A stretch of 64,000 nucleotides of DNA. Source: Sphingomonas sp. Its GTDB lineage: Bacteria > Pseudomonadota > Alphaproteobacteria > Sphingomonadales > Sphingomonadaceae. Shown in pieces: positions 41,757-53,804 of this stretch (positions are counted from its first letter, which is position 1; every line of letters begins with the position of its first letter). The DNA lies in contig NZ_JAQZBC010000014.1 of the NCBI RefSeq assembly GCF_029239295.1, positions 1 through 64,000 of the forward strand, written 5' to 3'. Made by a program: the position numbers and the translations under genes. Under the pieces are notes generated by a model that saw only the letters and a program-made list of their open reading frames with translations, was not told the origin of the DNA and did no database searches.

Positions 41757-43025
41757 ATGGAGAGGAACACGCACCGCCCGGCGCACGCCGGCGAGTGGCG
41801 TCTCGGCTGGCCTGTGGTCGTCGCGGCGATGATCGGCATTGGCACCGGCCCCGGCCTGTTCCAGAATTTGTCCAGCCTGTTCATCGCTGGCCCGGTCGGC
41901 GAATTCGGCTGGAGCCGCGGTGACATCGCCACTGCCGCCGGCCTCGGCCTGCTCGGCGGCCTCACCGTTCCCTTCTTCGGCCGCCTCGCCGATCGCATCG
42001 GGGTGAAGGCGATCATCGTCCTGGCAATGCTGCTGCTCGGGCTGGTCTATGCCGGTATGGCGTCGCTCACCGGTCCCCTGTGGCAATATCAGCTGCTCGT
42101 CTTTGGCCTCGCGCTCACCGTGCCGGGCACCAGCGCGATTGTTTATGGCAAGCTGATTGCCCAGCGGTTCAACGCGCGGCGCGGCATTGCGCTGGGTGTC
42201 GCCACCTCCGGCATCTCCATCTCCTCACTCACCCTTGCACCGTTGCTAGGGCTGGTGATTGGCGCTTACGGGTGGCGCGCCGGCTTCGTCGCGCTTGGCC
42301 TGATGGTGGCGGTGCTTGCGCTTCCGGCCGTGCTGTTCCTGCTGCGCCACGAACAGACCGCACCCACCCGGCGCGACCCGAACGCCCCGGAGGCGACGAT
42401 CCCGGTCGAGGGGATGACCGGCGCGGAAACCCGCCGCGACAGCCGCTACTGGCGGCTTGGCGCCACTGCCGCGCTCATCAACATCGCCAGCGTCGGCCTC
42501 GTCACCTCGCTGGTCCCGCTCGGCACCGATCGCGGGCTCACGCCGGCGTCAGCGGCGCTGCTGGTCACTGCCTTTGCCGCCAGCCAGGTGGTCGGCCGGC
42601 TGGTGATGGGCGTTCTGGTCGACCGCTATCGCCCGCAAGCCACCGCCGCCGCCTTCGCCACCCTTTCCGCGCTCGCGTTCGTCGGGCTGCATCTGCCTGC
42701 CCCCGGCCTGCCGCTGATGCTGGCGCTGGTCTTCCTCGCCGGGCTGATGAACGGCGCGGAACATGATTTGCTACCCTATCTCGCCACCCGCCTGTTCGGG
42801 CTGCGCGCCTTTGGCGAGCTTTATGGCCTGTTGGTAATGATCGGGCTGTTCGGCACGGCGACGGGGATCACGGCATTCGGGCGACTGTTCGATTCGACCG
42901 GCAGCTACAATACCGCGCTCACCATGGCGGCGATCGCGCTTGGCGTGGCGGCGGTTTTGTTTCTCACCTTGCGCGAACGTCCGCTCCCCCATGCTCAGGC
43001 TCAGGCGCACGCGCAACCGGCCTGA
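41757..43025 (+). CDS. MFS permease (oxalate/monocarboxylate-transporter-like)
   Basis: This 422-aa protein has twelve predicted helices and MFS loop motif A (GRLADRIGVKAIIV) after helix 2. The overall pattern resembles the OFA/monocarboxylate group. Substrate unknown. It sits between recF and gyrB, which is unusual for housekeeping genes and may reflect an insertion. The start is ATG 41757; the ORF can be extended by 7 codons. Confidence 0.85.
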   Translation: MERNTHRPAHAGEWRLGWPVVVAAMIGIGTGPGLFQNLSSLFIAGPVGEFGWSRGDIATAAGLGLLGGLTVPFFGRLADRIGVKAIIVLAMLLLGLVYAGMASLTGPLWQYQLLVFGLALTVPGTSAIVYGKLIAQRFNARRGIALGVATSGISISSLTLAPLLGLVIGAYGWRAGFVALGLMVAVLALPAVLFLLRHEQTAPTRRDPNAPEATIPVEGMTGAETRRDSRYWRLGATAALINIASVGLVTSLVPLGTDRGLTPASAALLVTAFAASQVVGRLVMGVLVDRYRPQATAAAFATLSALAFVGLHLPAPGLPLMLALVFLAGLMNGAEHDLLPYLATRLFGLRAFGELYGLLVMIGLFGTATGITAFGRLFDSTGSYNTALTMAAIALGVAAVLFLTLRERPLPHAQAQAHAQPA

Positions 43026-45581
<2,556 letters not shown>

Positions 45582-45592
45582 TCGCCGGGTAC

Positions 45593-45618
45593 GCGGGGCG
45601 GCCAACCAGCCGCCCCGC
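45593..45618 (+). terminator. Terminator-like hairpin after gyrB
   Basis: GCGGGGCGGC-CAACCA-GCCGCCCCGC is a perfect 10-bp GC-rich stem 12 nt past the gyrB stop. The T run is weak (CTCCTGC), so it could depend on Rho or just protect the 3' end. Confidence 0.6.
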
Positions 45619-45727
45619 CTCCTGCACCCAGCCTATTCCAGCTTTATCCCCGCAACGTCCCGGCTGATTACCGCCGGTGGCGCCCCCATGACGCGGAACG
45701 TTTGCCACCCCCGCCAGTCCTAGCGGG

Positions 45728-47080
45728 ATGAACGACGACGACATCCTCGATCCCGACGCCCCCGGCCGCGCCATTCCCTCGGGCCGCATCGCCCGGCTCG
45801 GCACCTTCGGCAAGCTCGCCGGCGGGGTCGCTGGCGGAATGCTGGCGGAAGGCGCGCGCCGCCTCGCCGCCGGGGAGCGCCCCAGGCTAGGCGATCTCGT
45901 CCTGACGCCGGCCAACGCCACCCGCGTTGCCGATCGCCTGTCGCATTTGCGCGGCGCGGCGATGAAGCTTGGCCAGATGATCTCCATGGACGCGGGCGAC
46001 ATGCTCCCGCCGGAGCTCTCCACCATTCTCGCCCGGCTGCGCAAGCAGGCCTATCGCATGCCCCCGCAGCAGCTGGACAAGGTGCTGAAGGCCGAATGGG
46101 GCGCCGACTGGCGCCGCCGCTTCGCCCGCTTTGAGGCAAGCCCGATCGCCGCCGCCTCGATCGGCCAGGTCCACCGCGCCACGCTGCCTGACGGCCGCCG
46201 CCTCGCCATCAAGGTGCAATATCCCGGCGTCGCCGACAGCATCGACGCTGATGTCGACAATGTCGCGACACTGCTGCGCGTCTCCAGCCTGCTGCCCGCC
46301 ACGCTGGACATCGCGCCGCTGCTTCGGGAGGCCAAGCGCCAGCTGCGCGAGGAGGCCGATTATCTGCGCGAGGGGGAGCAGATGCGCGCCTATCGCGATC
46401 GGCTTGCGGGCGACGATCGCTATGTCGTCCCCAGCCTTGAACCTGCGCTCACCACCCGTCGCGTCCTCGCCATGGAGTTCATCGAAGGGCGCCCGATCGA
46501 GGCGCTGGCCGATGCGGATCAGCCCGCGCGCGATACGGCGATGACGGCATTGATCAGCCTCGTGCTGCGCGAATTGTTCGACTTCCGGGTCATGCAGACC
46601 GACCCCAATTTTGCCAATTACCGCTGGCAGCCCGACACCGGTCGGCTCGTCCTGCTCGATTTCGGCGCGACCCGCGACGTGCCGGCCGATACCTCGCTCG
46701 CCTATACCCGGCTGCTCCGCGCCGGCCTCGCCCGCGATCTGGACCGGATGCGCGAGGTGGCGATCGAAACCGGCTTCATCGGTGCGGACGCCGCTGCCGC
46801 GCACCGCCCCGCCGTCGATCGCATGATCGCGGCGGTCGACGCGACGATCCACCGGCCCGGCCCGTTCGACTTTGGCGACCGCGCCTTTGTCCCCGTGATC
46901 CGTGCCGAGGCGAAGGCGATGATCGACGATCGCGCTACCTGGCACGTTCCCGATGTCGAAACCCTCTTCGTCCAGCGAAAGGTCAGCGGCACCGCCCTCC
47001 TCGCCGCGCGGCTGAAGGCAAGGGTCGACGTACGCACGCTGGCCGCCGACGCCACCCAGCCGCAGCCGCCCGCTCCCTGA
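45728..47080 (+). CDS. ABC1/UbiB-family atypical kinase
   Basis: This 450-aa protein has the UbiB/ADCK features: K-x-G-Q (KLGQMISM), A-rich loop AAASIGQVHRA, LAIKVQYPGV (catalytic Lys), ADYLREGEQMRAY and the metal site TDPNFANY followed by LLDFGA. Family members support ubiquinone synthesis through ATP-dependent lipid or protein handling. No C-terminal membrane helices are seen, unlike E. coli UbiB. Confidence 0.9.
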   Translation: MNDDDILDPDAPGRAIPSGRIARLGTFGKLAGGVAGGMLAEGARRLAAGERPRLGDLVLTPANATRVADRLSHLRGAAMKLGQMISMDAGDMLPPELSTILARLRKQAYRMPPQQLDKVLKAEWGADWRRRFARFEASPIAAASIGQVHRATLPDGRRLAIKVQYPGVADSIDADVDNVATLLRVSSLLPATLDIAPLLREAKRQLREEADYLREGEQMRAYRDRLAGDDRYVVPSLEPALTTRRVLAMEFIEGRPIEALADADQPARDTAMTALISLVLRELFDFRVMQTDPNFANYRWQPDTGRLVLLDFGATRDVPADTSLAYTRLLRAGLARDLDRMREVAIETGFIGADAAAAHRPAVDRMIAAVDATIHRPGPFDFGDRAFVPVIRAEAKAMIDDRATWHVPDVETLFVQRKVSGTALLAARLKARVDVRTLAADATQPQPPAP

Positions 47081-47237
47081 CCGGACGCTCCATCATCGGC
47101 ATTGCGAGCGTGGTCACGATCCGGATCACGCCCTCGCCCGGCGTACACCTCCCCCTCGACATCTCCCGGCGATCTCCGCAATCTGGCGCGGCTGCCCCGG
47201 CGGCATCCCCACCCCCTCGCGCCAGGGAACACGCCGC

Positions 47238-48473
47238 GTGCCCGCCAGATTTGTCCCGATTGTCCTAGCCTCTCTCGCGTTTCTCCCGGCCGCGCTGCTG
47301 CCGCTCGCCGCCCTTGCCGCGCCTGCTTCGTTCGACAGCGCGCTGGCCGACTTCCGCCAGACGCATCGCCGGGCGGCGGCGGAGGCGGGGATCGTCGGCA
47401 GCAGCTTCTATTTCCTGCGTGACGGGCGCACCGCCGTCGCCGATCACATCGGCTATCAGGATGCGCGCACGGCAACGCCGGTCGATGCACGGACGATCTT
47501 CCACTGGGCCTCGATCACCAAGACGATGACCGGCATTGCGATCATGCAATTGCGCGATCGCGGCCTCCTGTCGCTCGACGACCCGATCACCCGCTATGTG
47601 CCCGAGCTCGCCGCCGTCCATAATCCGTACGGCAGCAACGATGCGATCACGCTGCGACATTTGATGAGCCATTCCGCCGGCTATGGCGGCCCCACCTGGC
47701 CATGGCGCGAGGCGGCGTGGCAACCGTTCGAGCCCGCGCGCTGGTCGCAGCTCGTCGCCATGCTCCCCTACACAAAGGTCCAGTTCCGTCCCGGCAGCCG
47801 CTTCAGCTATTCCAATCCCGGCATCGTCTATCTCGGCCAGGTGATCGAACGCCTCTCGGGCGAGGATTATGAGGTCTATGTCGACAAGAACATCCTGCGT
47901 CCGCTCGGCATGTACGACAGCTATTTCGACCGGACGCCGCCGCACCTCCTGCCGCACCGCTCGCACAGCTATCTGATCCGCGATGGCAAGCGGGTGGAGG
48001 CGCCGTTCGATGCCGATACCGGCGTCACCGTGTCGAACGGCGGGCTGAACGCCCCCATGCCGGACATGGCGAAATACGCCGCCTTCCTGCTCGGCGATCC
48101 CGCCGCCGCGGCGCGGCATGATCTGGTCCTGAAACGCTCCTCGCTGCAGGAAATGTGGGCGCCGCAGGTGCCGGCGGGTGATGATTATTCGCAGGGCCGC
48201 ATGGCCGCGACGACGCAGAGCGGCCTGTCCTTCTTCGTCGACCAGGGGCGCGATGGCGTGACGTTCATCGGCCACAATGGCGACCAGAACGGCTTTCGCG
48301 CCTATCTCAGCCTCTGCCCAGCGCGGCGCGCCGGCAGCCTGCTCGCCTTCAACACCGAAACCCGCGCTGTGGAGAACACGCCGGCCAACCGCGACACCGC
48401 CGAATCGCGCATCGCATTGGCCACCGATCGCCTGTGCGAGGCGCTACCGCCTTCACCCCAGGCCGAGCCATGA
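47238..48473 (+). CDS. Periplasmic serine hydrolase, class C beta-lactamase fold
   Basis: The 411-aa product starts with GTG 47238 and has a signal peptide (cut near ALAAPA). The nucleophile motif is SITK, the YSN motif is intact (FSYSNPGI), and the third motif is HNG (FIGHNGDQNG) rather than KTG, as in esterases and peptidases of the group. Likely an esterase or D-aminopeptidase-like enzyme; unrelated in detail to the NylB-like protein at 10261. Confidence 0.88.
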   Translation: MPARFVPIVLASLAFLPAALLPLAALAAPASFDSALADFRQTHRRAAAEAGIVGSSFYFLRDGRTAVADHIGYQDARTATPVDARTIFHWASITKTMTGIAIMQLRDRGLLSLDDPITRYVPELAAVHNPYGSNDAITLRHLMSHSAGYGGPTWPWREAAWQPFEPARWSQLVAMLPYTKVQFRPGSRFSYSNPGIVYLGQVIERLSGEDYEVYVDKNILRPLGMYDSYFDRTPPHLLPHRSHSYLIRDGKRVEAPFDADTGVTVSNGGLNAPMPDMAKYAAFLLGDPAAAARHDLVLKRSSLQEMWAPQVPAGDDYSQGRMAATTQSGLSFFVDQGRDGVTFIGHNGDQNGFRAYLSLCPARRAGSLLAFNTETRAVENTPANRDTAESRIALATDRLCEALPPSPQAEP

Positions 48474-48571
48474 ACCCGTAAACGACCGAAGCTGCGGGGA
48501 ACGAGCGTTCACCTTAGCCACGCGGCGACAAAAGAGAACATCGTCGGCTTCGTCCCGCTCAGGCCAAAGGG

Positions 48572-49015
48572 CTAGATCCCGACCCCCGCTTTATTGAGGA
48601 GTATGTCCAGGCGGAACACGTGGGCGGGAGCCGACAGAATCTCGTTCATGCGCGCTTTGTCGCGGAAGATATCGCCGCCTCCACCCGCCACATGCGCGTC
48701 CCGGCCGGCGATGCTCGGAAACGCCTCGAAGATCCCGAACGTCGTGGGCGAGTAACGGACGGCGAACCACGGCCCGGTCGCCGGCTCGTCCAGCACGCAT
48801 CCGTAGATGTCGTTCAGCATCCGCACGACCTCGTCTTCCTTGCCCGGCTTGGCTTCGATGTGGATGTAGAACGCCTTGTGCCCCTCTCCCCCATTCTCCC
48901 CGGTCACGATGACACCGCGATGAGGAGCGCTCGCTGCCAATTGGGGGTGCGGGATCGGCCCCGGCGCGCTCGCAAGGTCTTCGGGGCGGGTTGAAGGCGG
49001 CGTGGCGTTGGTCAT
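48572..49015 (-). CDS. Antibiotic-biosynthesis-monooxygenase (ABM) domain protein
   Basis: The 147-aa product has a roughly 35-residue variable N-terminus and an ABM-type ferredoxin-like fold: FYIHIEAKPGKEDEVVRML, then FAVRYSPTTFGIFEAFPSIAGRDAHV. Relatives are quinol monooxygenases or act on small phenolics. It diverges from a LysR gene, a common arrangement for a regulated enzyme. GTG 49024 is an alternative start. Confidence 0.75.
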   Translation of the reverse strand: MTNATPPSTRPEDLASAPGPIPHPQLAASAPHRGVIVTGENGGEGHKAFYIHIEAKPGKEDEVVRMLNDIYGCVLDEPATGPWFAVRYSPTTFGIFEAFPSIAGRDAHVAGGGGDIFRDKARMNEILSAPAHVFRLDILLNKAGVGI

Positions 49016-49155
49016 GGGTCGCACCTGTGCATAGTGGCGGCGCTACGCGGCTCGCCGAAGCGATACGGTAGACTGTCGCCCGGCCGCCACCATTGCGAAG
49101 AGCGTTGCTGCCTTCCACTTATTGCAAGTCAGCAACGGTGCTAGCGTCGCCCTCG

Positions 49156-50019
49156 ATGCACTTCCCTTCCACCCGCACCCTCCAGGCCTTTGTGGCGGCG
49201 GCGCGTCTTGGCAGCCTTGCCGCCGCAAGTGAGCGTGTCGCGATGTCGGTACCGGCATTGTCGCGCCGAATCGCCGCGCTGGAAAAGGAGCTGGGTGTCC
49301 GCCTTCTGGAGCGTGTGCCCCGCGGTGTGGTGCTGACCAGCGCCGGCCACAGCTATCTCGCGCACGCCGCCGCCGTGCTTGATCGGCTCCAGGCCGCGGC
49401 GGCGGAATTGCAGCAGGACGCCATGGTCGTGCGGGTAACGACGATCCCGGCGTTCGCGACCCGCTGGCTGCTACCCCGCCTGCCGGCATTCAGCGCCCCG
49501 CATCCCGGCATCGAGGTGGACGTGCGGACCTCGATCGCCTTTGAGCGGCTCGACGCAGGCGAGTACGACCTGGCGATCCGGCTGGCGCTCGATCACGAGA
49601 TGCCGAGAGCGCCGTTGCTGCCGATCCACCTCATGCCCGTGTGGAGTGCTGCGCATCCGCGCTCGATCACATCACCCGCGGATGTGCTGCATCATCCGCT
49701 GCTCGGGCCCGATCATCGGCCGGAGTTCTGGCAGGAATGGCTCCGCGCCGCCGGGTTGGACGAGCCGGCGGCCCGGCCGCGCGACGTCGACGCGCTACTG
49801 TTATACGAGCGGACGTTGAGCGGTGCGGGCGTCGCAATCGGCATCGAGCCGCTCATATCAGGTCTGCTCGACGATGGGCGTCTGAAGGCGCTCACCGCGC
49901 ACCGGCTACGGTCAGCGCGCAGCTTCTTCCTTGTCGAACCTGCCGAGCCGCGCACCCATGCCGTGCGCCTCTTTCGCGCATGGCTGCAAGGCCAGGCGCA
50001 GGGTCAACCCCAAGCATAG
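49156..50019 (+). CDS. LysR-family transcription regulator
   Basis: This 287-aa protein has the N-terminal winged HTH (TLQAFVAAARLGSLAAASERVAMSVPALSRRIAALEKELG) and a periplasmic-binding-like effector domain. ATG 49156 gives the usual length. It lies 140 nt from the divergent ABM-domain gene, which is the likely target. Effector unknown. Confidence 0.92.
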   Translation: MHFPSTRTLQAFVAAARLGSLAAASERVAMSVPALSRRIAALEKELGVRLLERVPRGVVLTSAGHSYLAHAAAVLDRLQAAAAELQQDAMVVRVTTIPAFATRWLLPRLPAFSAPHPGIEVDVRTSIAFERLDAGEYDLAIRLALDHEMPRAPLLPIHLMPVWSAAHPRSITSPADVLHHPLLGPDHRPEFWQEWLRAAGLDEPAARPRDVDALLLYERTLSGAGVAIGIEPLISGLLDDGRLKALTAHRLRSARSFFLVEPAEPRTHAVRLFRAWLQGQAQGQPQA

Positions 50020-50117
50020 ACGATCCCGAAGCCGCAACGTCCACCGCAACGCCCATCACTCACCTGAGCGCCGGTGTGGGTTGCGCTTCCGTCCATCCCC
50101 TTCGATGAACCGACGAC

Positions 50118-50465
50118 TTACTTGTCGCCGGCATCTCCGAGACGATCGAGCCATGCCTGCGCTTGCTTCGGCTCGCCCACCGCTTCCGGCCCGACCGGCC
50201 CGCGAGACGCGACAAACTCCTGGTGAAGTTCGAATGGCGGCATCCCCAATCGGGTCCGCGCCCCGTCAATTTCCTCGCCAAGCTCGTTCAGATGGTCGAC
50301 TGTCGGAGCAACCGCCGCCCGCATCGAACGGTCGCGATTGTGGTCGAAGAGACCCCATTTCCCCGAGGCCGTTATCCGCAATGCCGCGACCAGCGCCGCC
50401 GCATAGTCCGTTTCAAGTTCGGCCCTGTGCTCGTCGAGACGAGCAAGCCGGTCAGCCTTTGCCAT
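50118..50465 (-). CDS. Unknown 115-aa helical protein
   Basis: This soluble, charged, mostly helical protein (MAKADRLARLDEHRAELETDYAA...) has no signal peptide. GGGAG lies before ATG 50465. Regular codon usage supports a real gene, but no family or function is recognised. Confidence 0.65.
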   Translation of the reverse strand: MAKADRLARLDEHRAELETDYAAALVAALRITASGKWGLFDHNRDRSMRAAVAPTVDHLNELGEEIDGARTRLGMPPFELHQEFVASRGPVGPEAVGEPKQAQAWLDRLGDAGDK

Positions 50466-50831
50466 GGCCGCTCCCTAGGTCCCCACATCATCGCCTGCAA
50501 TCACGCGCATCGGAAAGATGCGGCATGAAGTGATCGCTTGGGCTGGCCTGAACGCTTGTACGCACCCGGGCACTCGCCAAAAACTCAGGCCTGCGCCGCC
50601 ACGTCCCGACGATGTCAGCAGGGCACGGCTCGGAATGTCGCTCTGGCTCAAGGATGGGAAAGCACCAGGCGAATGGCGGCCGCGGGTCGCTGAGGTAATT
50701 TAACCGTTCCTCCCCACGGGAAACGGATGCTGCCCGTCTGCTCTGGAGATCGGCTCGACCGACCGTTTACGACTGAGATCGCGTGGACAGGATATCGTCC
50801 ACTATCGGCATCTTCTGCCAGACCGGCCTTG
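50466..50831. other. 366-bp interval without a gene
   Basis: No reading frame here is convincing. It contains the promoter region for the 115-aa protein; nothing else stands out. Confidence 0.4.
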
Positions 50832-51317
50832 CTAAGACTTTGGTCGAATGAGGAACGAGTCGGTCTCGGCAATCTGAACCGCGTGGATCAACCGATCCGC
50901 ACCAAAAGTGTACGATGTCGAGCGGGTCGTCCATCTCGGGCCTCCAGCAGGCGGGGGGCGTGTCGAATGATCACGGGTGTCGTGTTCATCCACGACGATC
51001 AAGACGCCACTGCCGTGGCGACCCATACTATAGCCAAAAGTGCGACCATAGAAATGACTGCGATCGTCGGACCACCACCTCAGCCATTCTTCTTTGCCGG
51101 ACGCTATGCGCTCTCCATTTAAGAAGGCGACAACATCTTCTGCAAAAAATGGTTCGATCCTCGATTGCTCTTTTATCGCTGCATCCGCCAGAACTTCACC
51201 GGCTATCCACACATGTTTCGGCGGTGGCGGTGGCGTGCTTGAAACGGCCGGCACCGCGAGCATCGTTGCCGACAAGGCAAGCGACAGGCGCAAATTCCAG
51301 CAAGTTGCCATTCTCAT
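50832..51317 (-). CDS. Unknown exported protein, NTF2/SnoaL-like pattern
   Basis: The 161-aa product has a signal peptide (MRMATCWNLRLSLALSATM...AVPAVSS) followed by a domain resembling NTF2-like folds: a helix with FAEDVVAFLNGERIASGKEEW and strands including SYTFGADRLIHAVQIAETDS. ATG 51317 is preferred over the longer frame to 51380. The DNA is slightly AT-richer than neighbours. Fold assignment is tentative; function unknown. Confidence 0.6.
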   Translation of the reverse strand: MRMATCWNLRLSLALSATMLAVPAVSSTPPPPPKHVWIAGEVLADAAIKEQSRIEPFFAEDVVAFLNGERIASGKEEWLRWWSDDRSHFYGRTFGYSMGRHGSGVLIVVDEHDTRDHSTRPPPAGGPRWTTRSTSYTFGADRLIHAVQIAETDSFLIRPKS

Positions 51318-51459
51318 AGGCCCCAGATCCGCGCAATATTCCGAGGTGTAACACTGGCTCAGAACCACCCCTCTTGTCATTCACAAGGTTTTCGGTGACC
51401 GTCTGCTTCCGGACCTTTCCGTTCGATCCGCCTGTCCGGCTGTCCGACCTGAACCGCGC

Positions 51460-52629
51460 TCAATTCCCTGCGGCAGCGATCCACGGCAATACCTTGTCCA
51501 ATGGCAGCCGCTCCGCCGTGCCGCGATGCCCGTTCACCGTCCGCGCCGCGAACAACGAATTGATCACCGCTTCCTCGGTCGCCTCCGCCGCCGCCTGGAA
51601 CAGCGGCGACATTGCCTCGTTGCGCAGCTCGGCTCCCACCGCTGCCGGCGCTTCGGCCTTCTTGCCCTCCTCGCGGCGCACCGCCGCATGGGTCGAAAAG
51701 GCGATCGCATAATCGCCCGATCCGTTGGAGAATGATGACCCCGTCCGGCCGATCCCGATGAACGCGCGCTCGGCGATGCGACGCAGGTTGCGGTCCGACA
51801 GCGGCGCATCGGTCGCAATCACGATGACGACGGAGCCGTCCGCCGTGCCCCGCTCCACACGCCCGGCGAACTCATGCCGGCCCAGCCGCTGGCCGACGGG
51901 AACACCGGCAATGTTCAGCACGCCGCCGTAATTGCTCTGTACCAGCACGCCTAATGTCCAGCCGCCCATCGCAGCGGGCAGCTTGCGGGATGCGGTGCCG
52001 ATCCCGCCCTTATATTCGAAGGCCACCGTGCCGGTCCCTGCCCCGACCGATCCTTCCGCCACCGGCCCCTCTCGCGCAGCGTCGATCGCGCGACGTGCAT
52101 CCGCAATCGTCACCCTCCGCCGCCGGATGTCGTTGAGGAAGCCGTCGTTGGTTTCGCCCACCACGGCATTAACCGAACGGACTGTTTCATTCCCCGGCTG
52201 CGCCAGCGTCCATTCGACCGCCGCCGCCATGGCCTCCGGCACGTTCAGCGTATTGGTCAGCAGGATCGGCGTCTCGATCTCGCCCAGCTCCACGACCTGC
52301 GTCGATCCGGCGAATTTGCCAAAGGCGTTATAGGCGACGAACCCCGCCGGCACGCGCGATCGGAACACATTCCCGCCGTGCGGCAGGATCGCCGTCACGC
52401 CGGTGTGGACATCCTTGCCCTCCTCGATCGTGACATGGCCGACGCGAATGCCCGGCACATCGGTGATCGCGTTGAGCGGCCCGGCCGGCAGCACGCCGAT
52501 CTCGATCCCGGCCGCGCGTGCGCGCGGCGCCTGCGCTTGGCCGGGCTGGCCCGCCACCGCGTCCGCGCCCAGGCCTGAGGAGGTGATCGCCAGCAGCCCC
52601 GCCGCCGCCATGCCCTTGGCCAACTTCAT
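51460..52629 (-). CDS. P1-family peptidase (DmpA-like aminopeptidase)
   Basis: This 389-aa protein has a signal peptide followed by the DmpA/P1 fold: LNAITDVPGIRVGHVT near the start and the self-cleavage site EGSVGAGTG, in which Ser becomes the N-terminal nucleophile of the small subunit. TNTLNVP and NAVVGETNDGFLND are further conserved segments. It probably cleaves N-terminal D- or beta-amino acids in the periplasm. ATG 52629 follows GGACGAGG. Confidence 0.9.
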   Translation of the reverse strand: MKLAKGMAAAGLLAITSSGLGADAVAGQPGQAQAPRARAAGIEIGVLPAGPLNAITDVPGIRVGHVTIEEGKDVHTGVTAILPHGGNVFRSRVPAGFVAYNAFGKFAGSTQVVELGEIETPILLTNTLNVPEAMAAAVEWTLAQPGNETVRSVNAVVGETNDGFLNDIRRRRVTIADARRAIDAAREGPVAEGSVGAGTGTVAFEYKGGIGTASRKLPAAMGGWTLGVLVQSNYGGVLNIAGVPVGQRLGRHEFAGRVERGTADGSVVIVIATDAPLSDRNLRRIAERAFIGIGRTGSSFSNGSGDYAIAFSTHAAVRREEGKKAEAPAAVGAELRNEAMSPLFQAAAEATEEAVINSLFAARTVNGHRGTAERLPLDKVLPWIAAAGN

Positions 52630-52832
52630 ATCCTCGTCCCCCCGTGCCGCGCGGTCGGGTGACGCCTTGGCGGCTTCATCATCGGCCGCCGCTTCCCGTT
52701 CCCGCTCCATTGCTCACCTATGGAAAGGATCGCCGCCTCTGGCCAAGTCCAAATGCGCCATGCCCTGAAACCTAGCGCCCTACCCCAAAGCGCGGCTAGG
52801 CTGTCCGCGATAAGACAATAGGAGAGCGGACC

Positions 52833-53615
52833 ATGGCGTATAAACCCTTTGACCTCACCGGGCGCGTCGCGTTGATCACCGGCGGCAATGGCGGGATCGG
52901 CATCGGCATGGCGGATGCACTGGCGCAGGCCGGGGCGGATGTGGTCATCTGGGGCAACAATCCGGCGAAGAACGAGGCGGCGGAGGCACGGCTGTCCGCG
53001 CATGGCACACGGGTGCTGGTGGATCGGGTCGACGTCGCGGACGAGGCGGCGGTCGATGCCGGCGTCGACCGCGCGATCGCCAGCTTCGGCCGGCTCGATT
53101 TCGTCGCCGCCAACGCGGGCGTCGGTGAAGGCGCCGAAAGCTTCGACACGATGAGCACCGATTTGTGGCGCCGCGTCCTGGCGGTCAATCTCGACGGTGT
53201 GTTCTGGACGCTGCGCGCGGCCGCCCGCCACATGGTCGCGCGGGCCAAGGACGGCGATTCCGGCGGCTCGCTGCTCGCCACCTCCTCCACCTCCGCCGTA
53301 CATGGCGCGCCGCGCAACCAGGCCTATGCCGCGACCAAGGGCGCGCTGCTGCCAATGATGCGCGGCCTTGCGGTGGAATATGCCCGCCACGGCATCCGCG
53401 CCAACGCGATCCTCCCCGGCTGGATCGCCACTGACATGACCGCGCGCGCGCAGGGCAATGATCGCTTCAATGACAAGGTCATTTCCCGCGTGCCGATGCG
53501 CCGCTGGGGTGAGCCGGAGGATTTCGGCGGTCTCGCCGTCTATCTCGCCTCGGACGCATCGCGCTTCCACACGGGCGACACGTTCACGGTCGACGGCGGC
53601 TATACGATCTTCTGA
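52833..53615 (+). CDS. Short-chain dehydrogenase/reductase
   Basis: This 260-aa SDR has the cofactor site TGGNGGIGIG, NAG (AANAGVG), the catalytic tetrad Asn/Ser/Tyr/Lys (TSSTSAVHG; YAATKGALL) and C-terminal FTVDGGYTIF. NAD(H) versus NADP(H) is not clear (GNNPAK after beta-2). Substrate unknown. It stands apart from its neighbours. Confidence 0.9.
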   Translation: MAYKPFDLTGRVALITGGNGGIGIGMADALAQAGADVVIWGNNPAKNEAAEARLSAHGTRVLVDRVDVADEAAVDAGVDRAIASFGRLDFVAANAGVGEGAESFDTMSTDLWRRVLAVNLDGVFWTLRAAARHMVARAKDGDSGGSLLATSSTSAVHGAPRNQAYAATKGALLPMMRGLAVEYARHGIRANAILPGWIATDMTARAQGNDRFNDKVISRVPMRRWGEPEDFGGLAVYLASDASRFHTGDTFTVDGGYTIF

Positions 53616-53804
53616 TCGCGTCGGCGGCAAAATGGGCCTGTCCGAGGTATCTGGCCAGGACAGGCCGGGGGCAGGCTGATCATCGCCGGTTCGGTTGCCG
53701 TTGAGGCCGAATGCAGGCCGCAGACAGGCCGCAGGTGTCGCGCCGCAGGCCGCCCGTTCGCGACAGGGTGGCGGGCGGTAGCGCGATCTCCTACATGGCC
53801 GCGC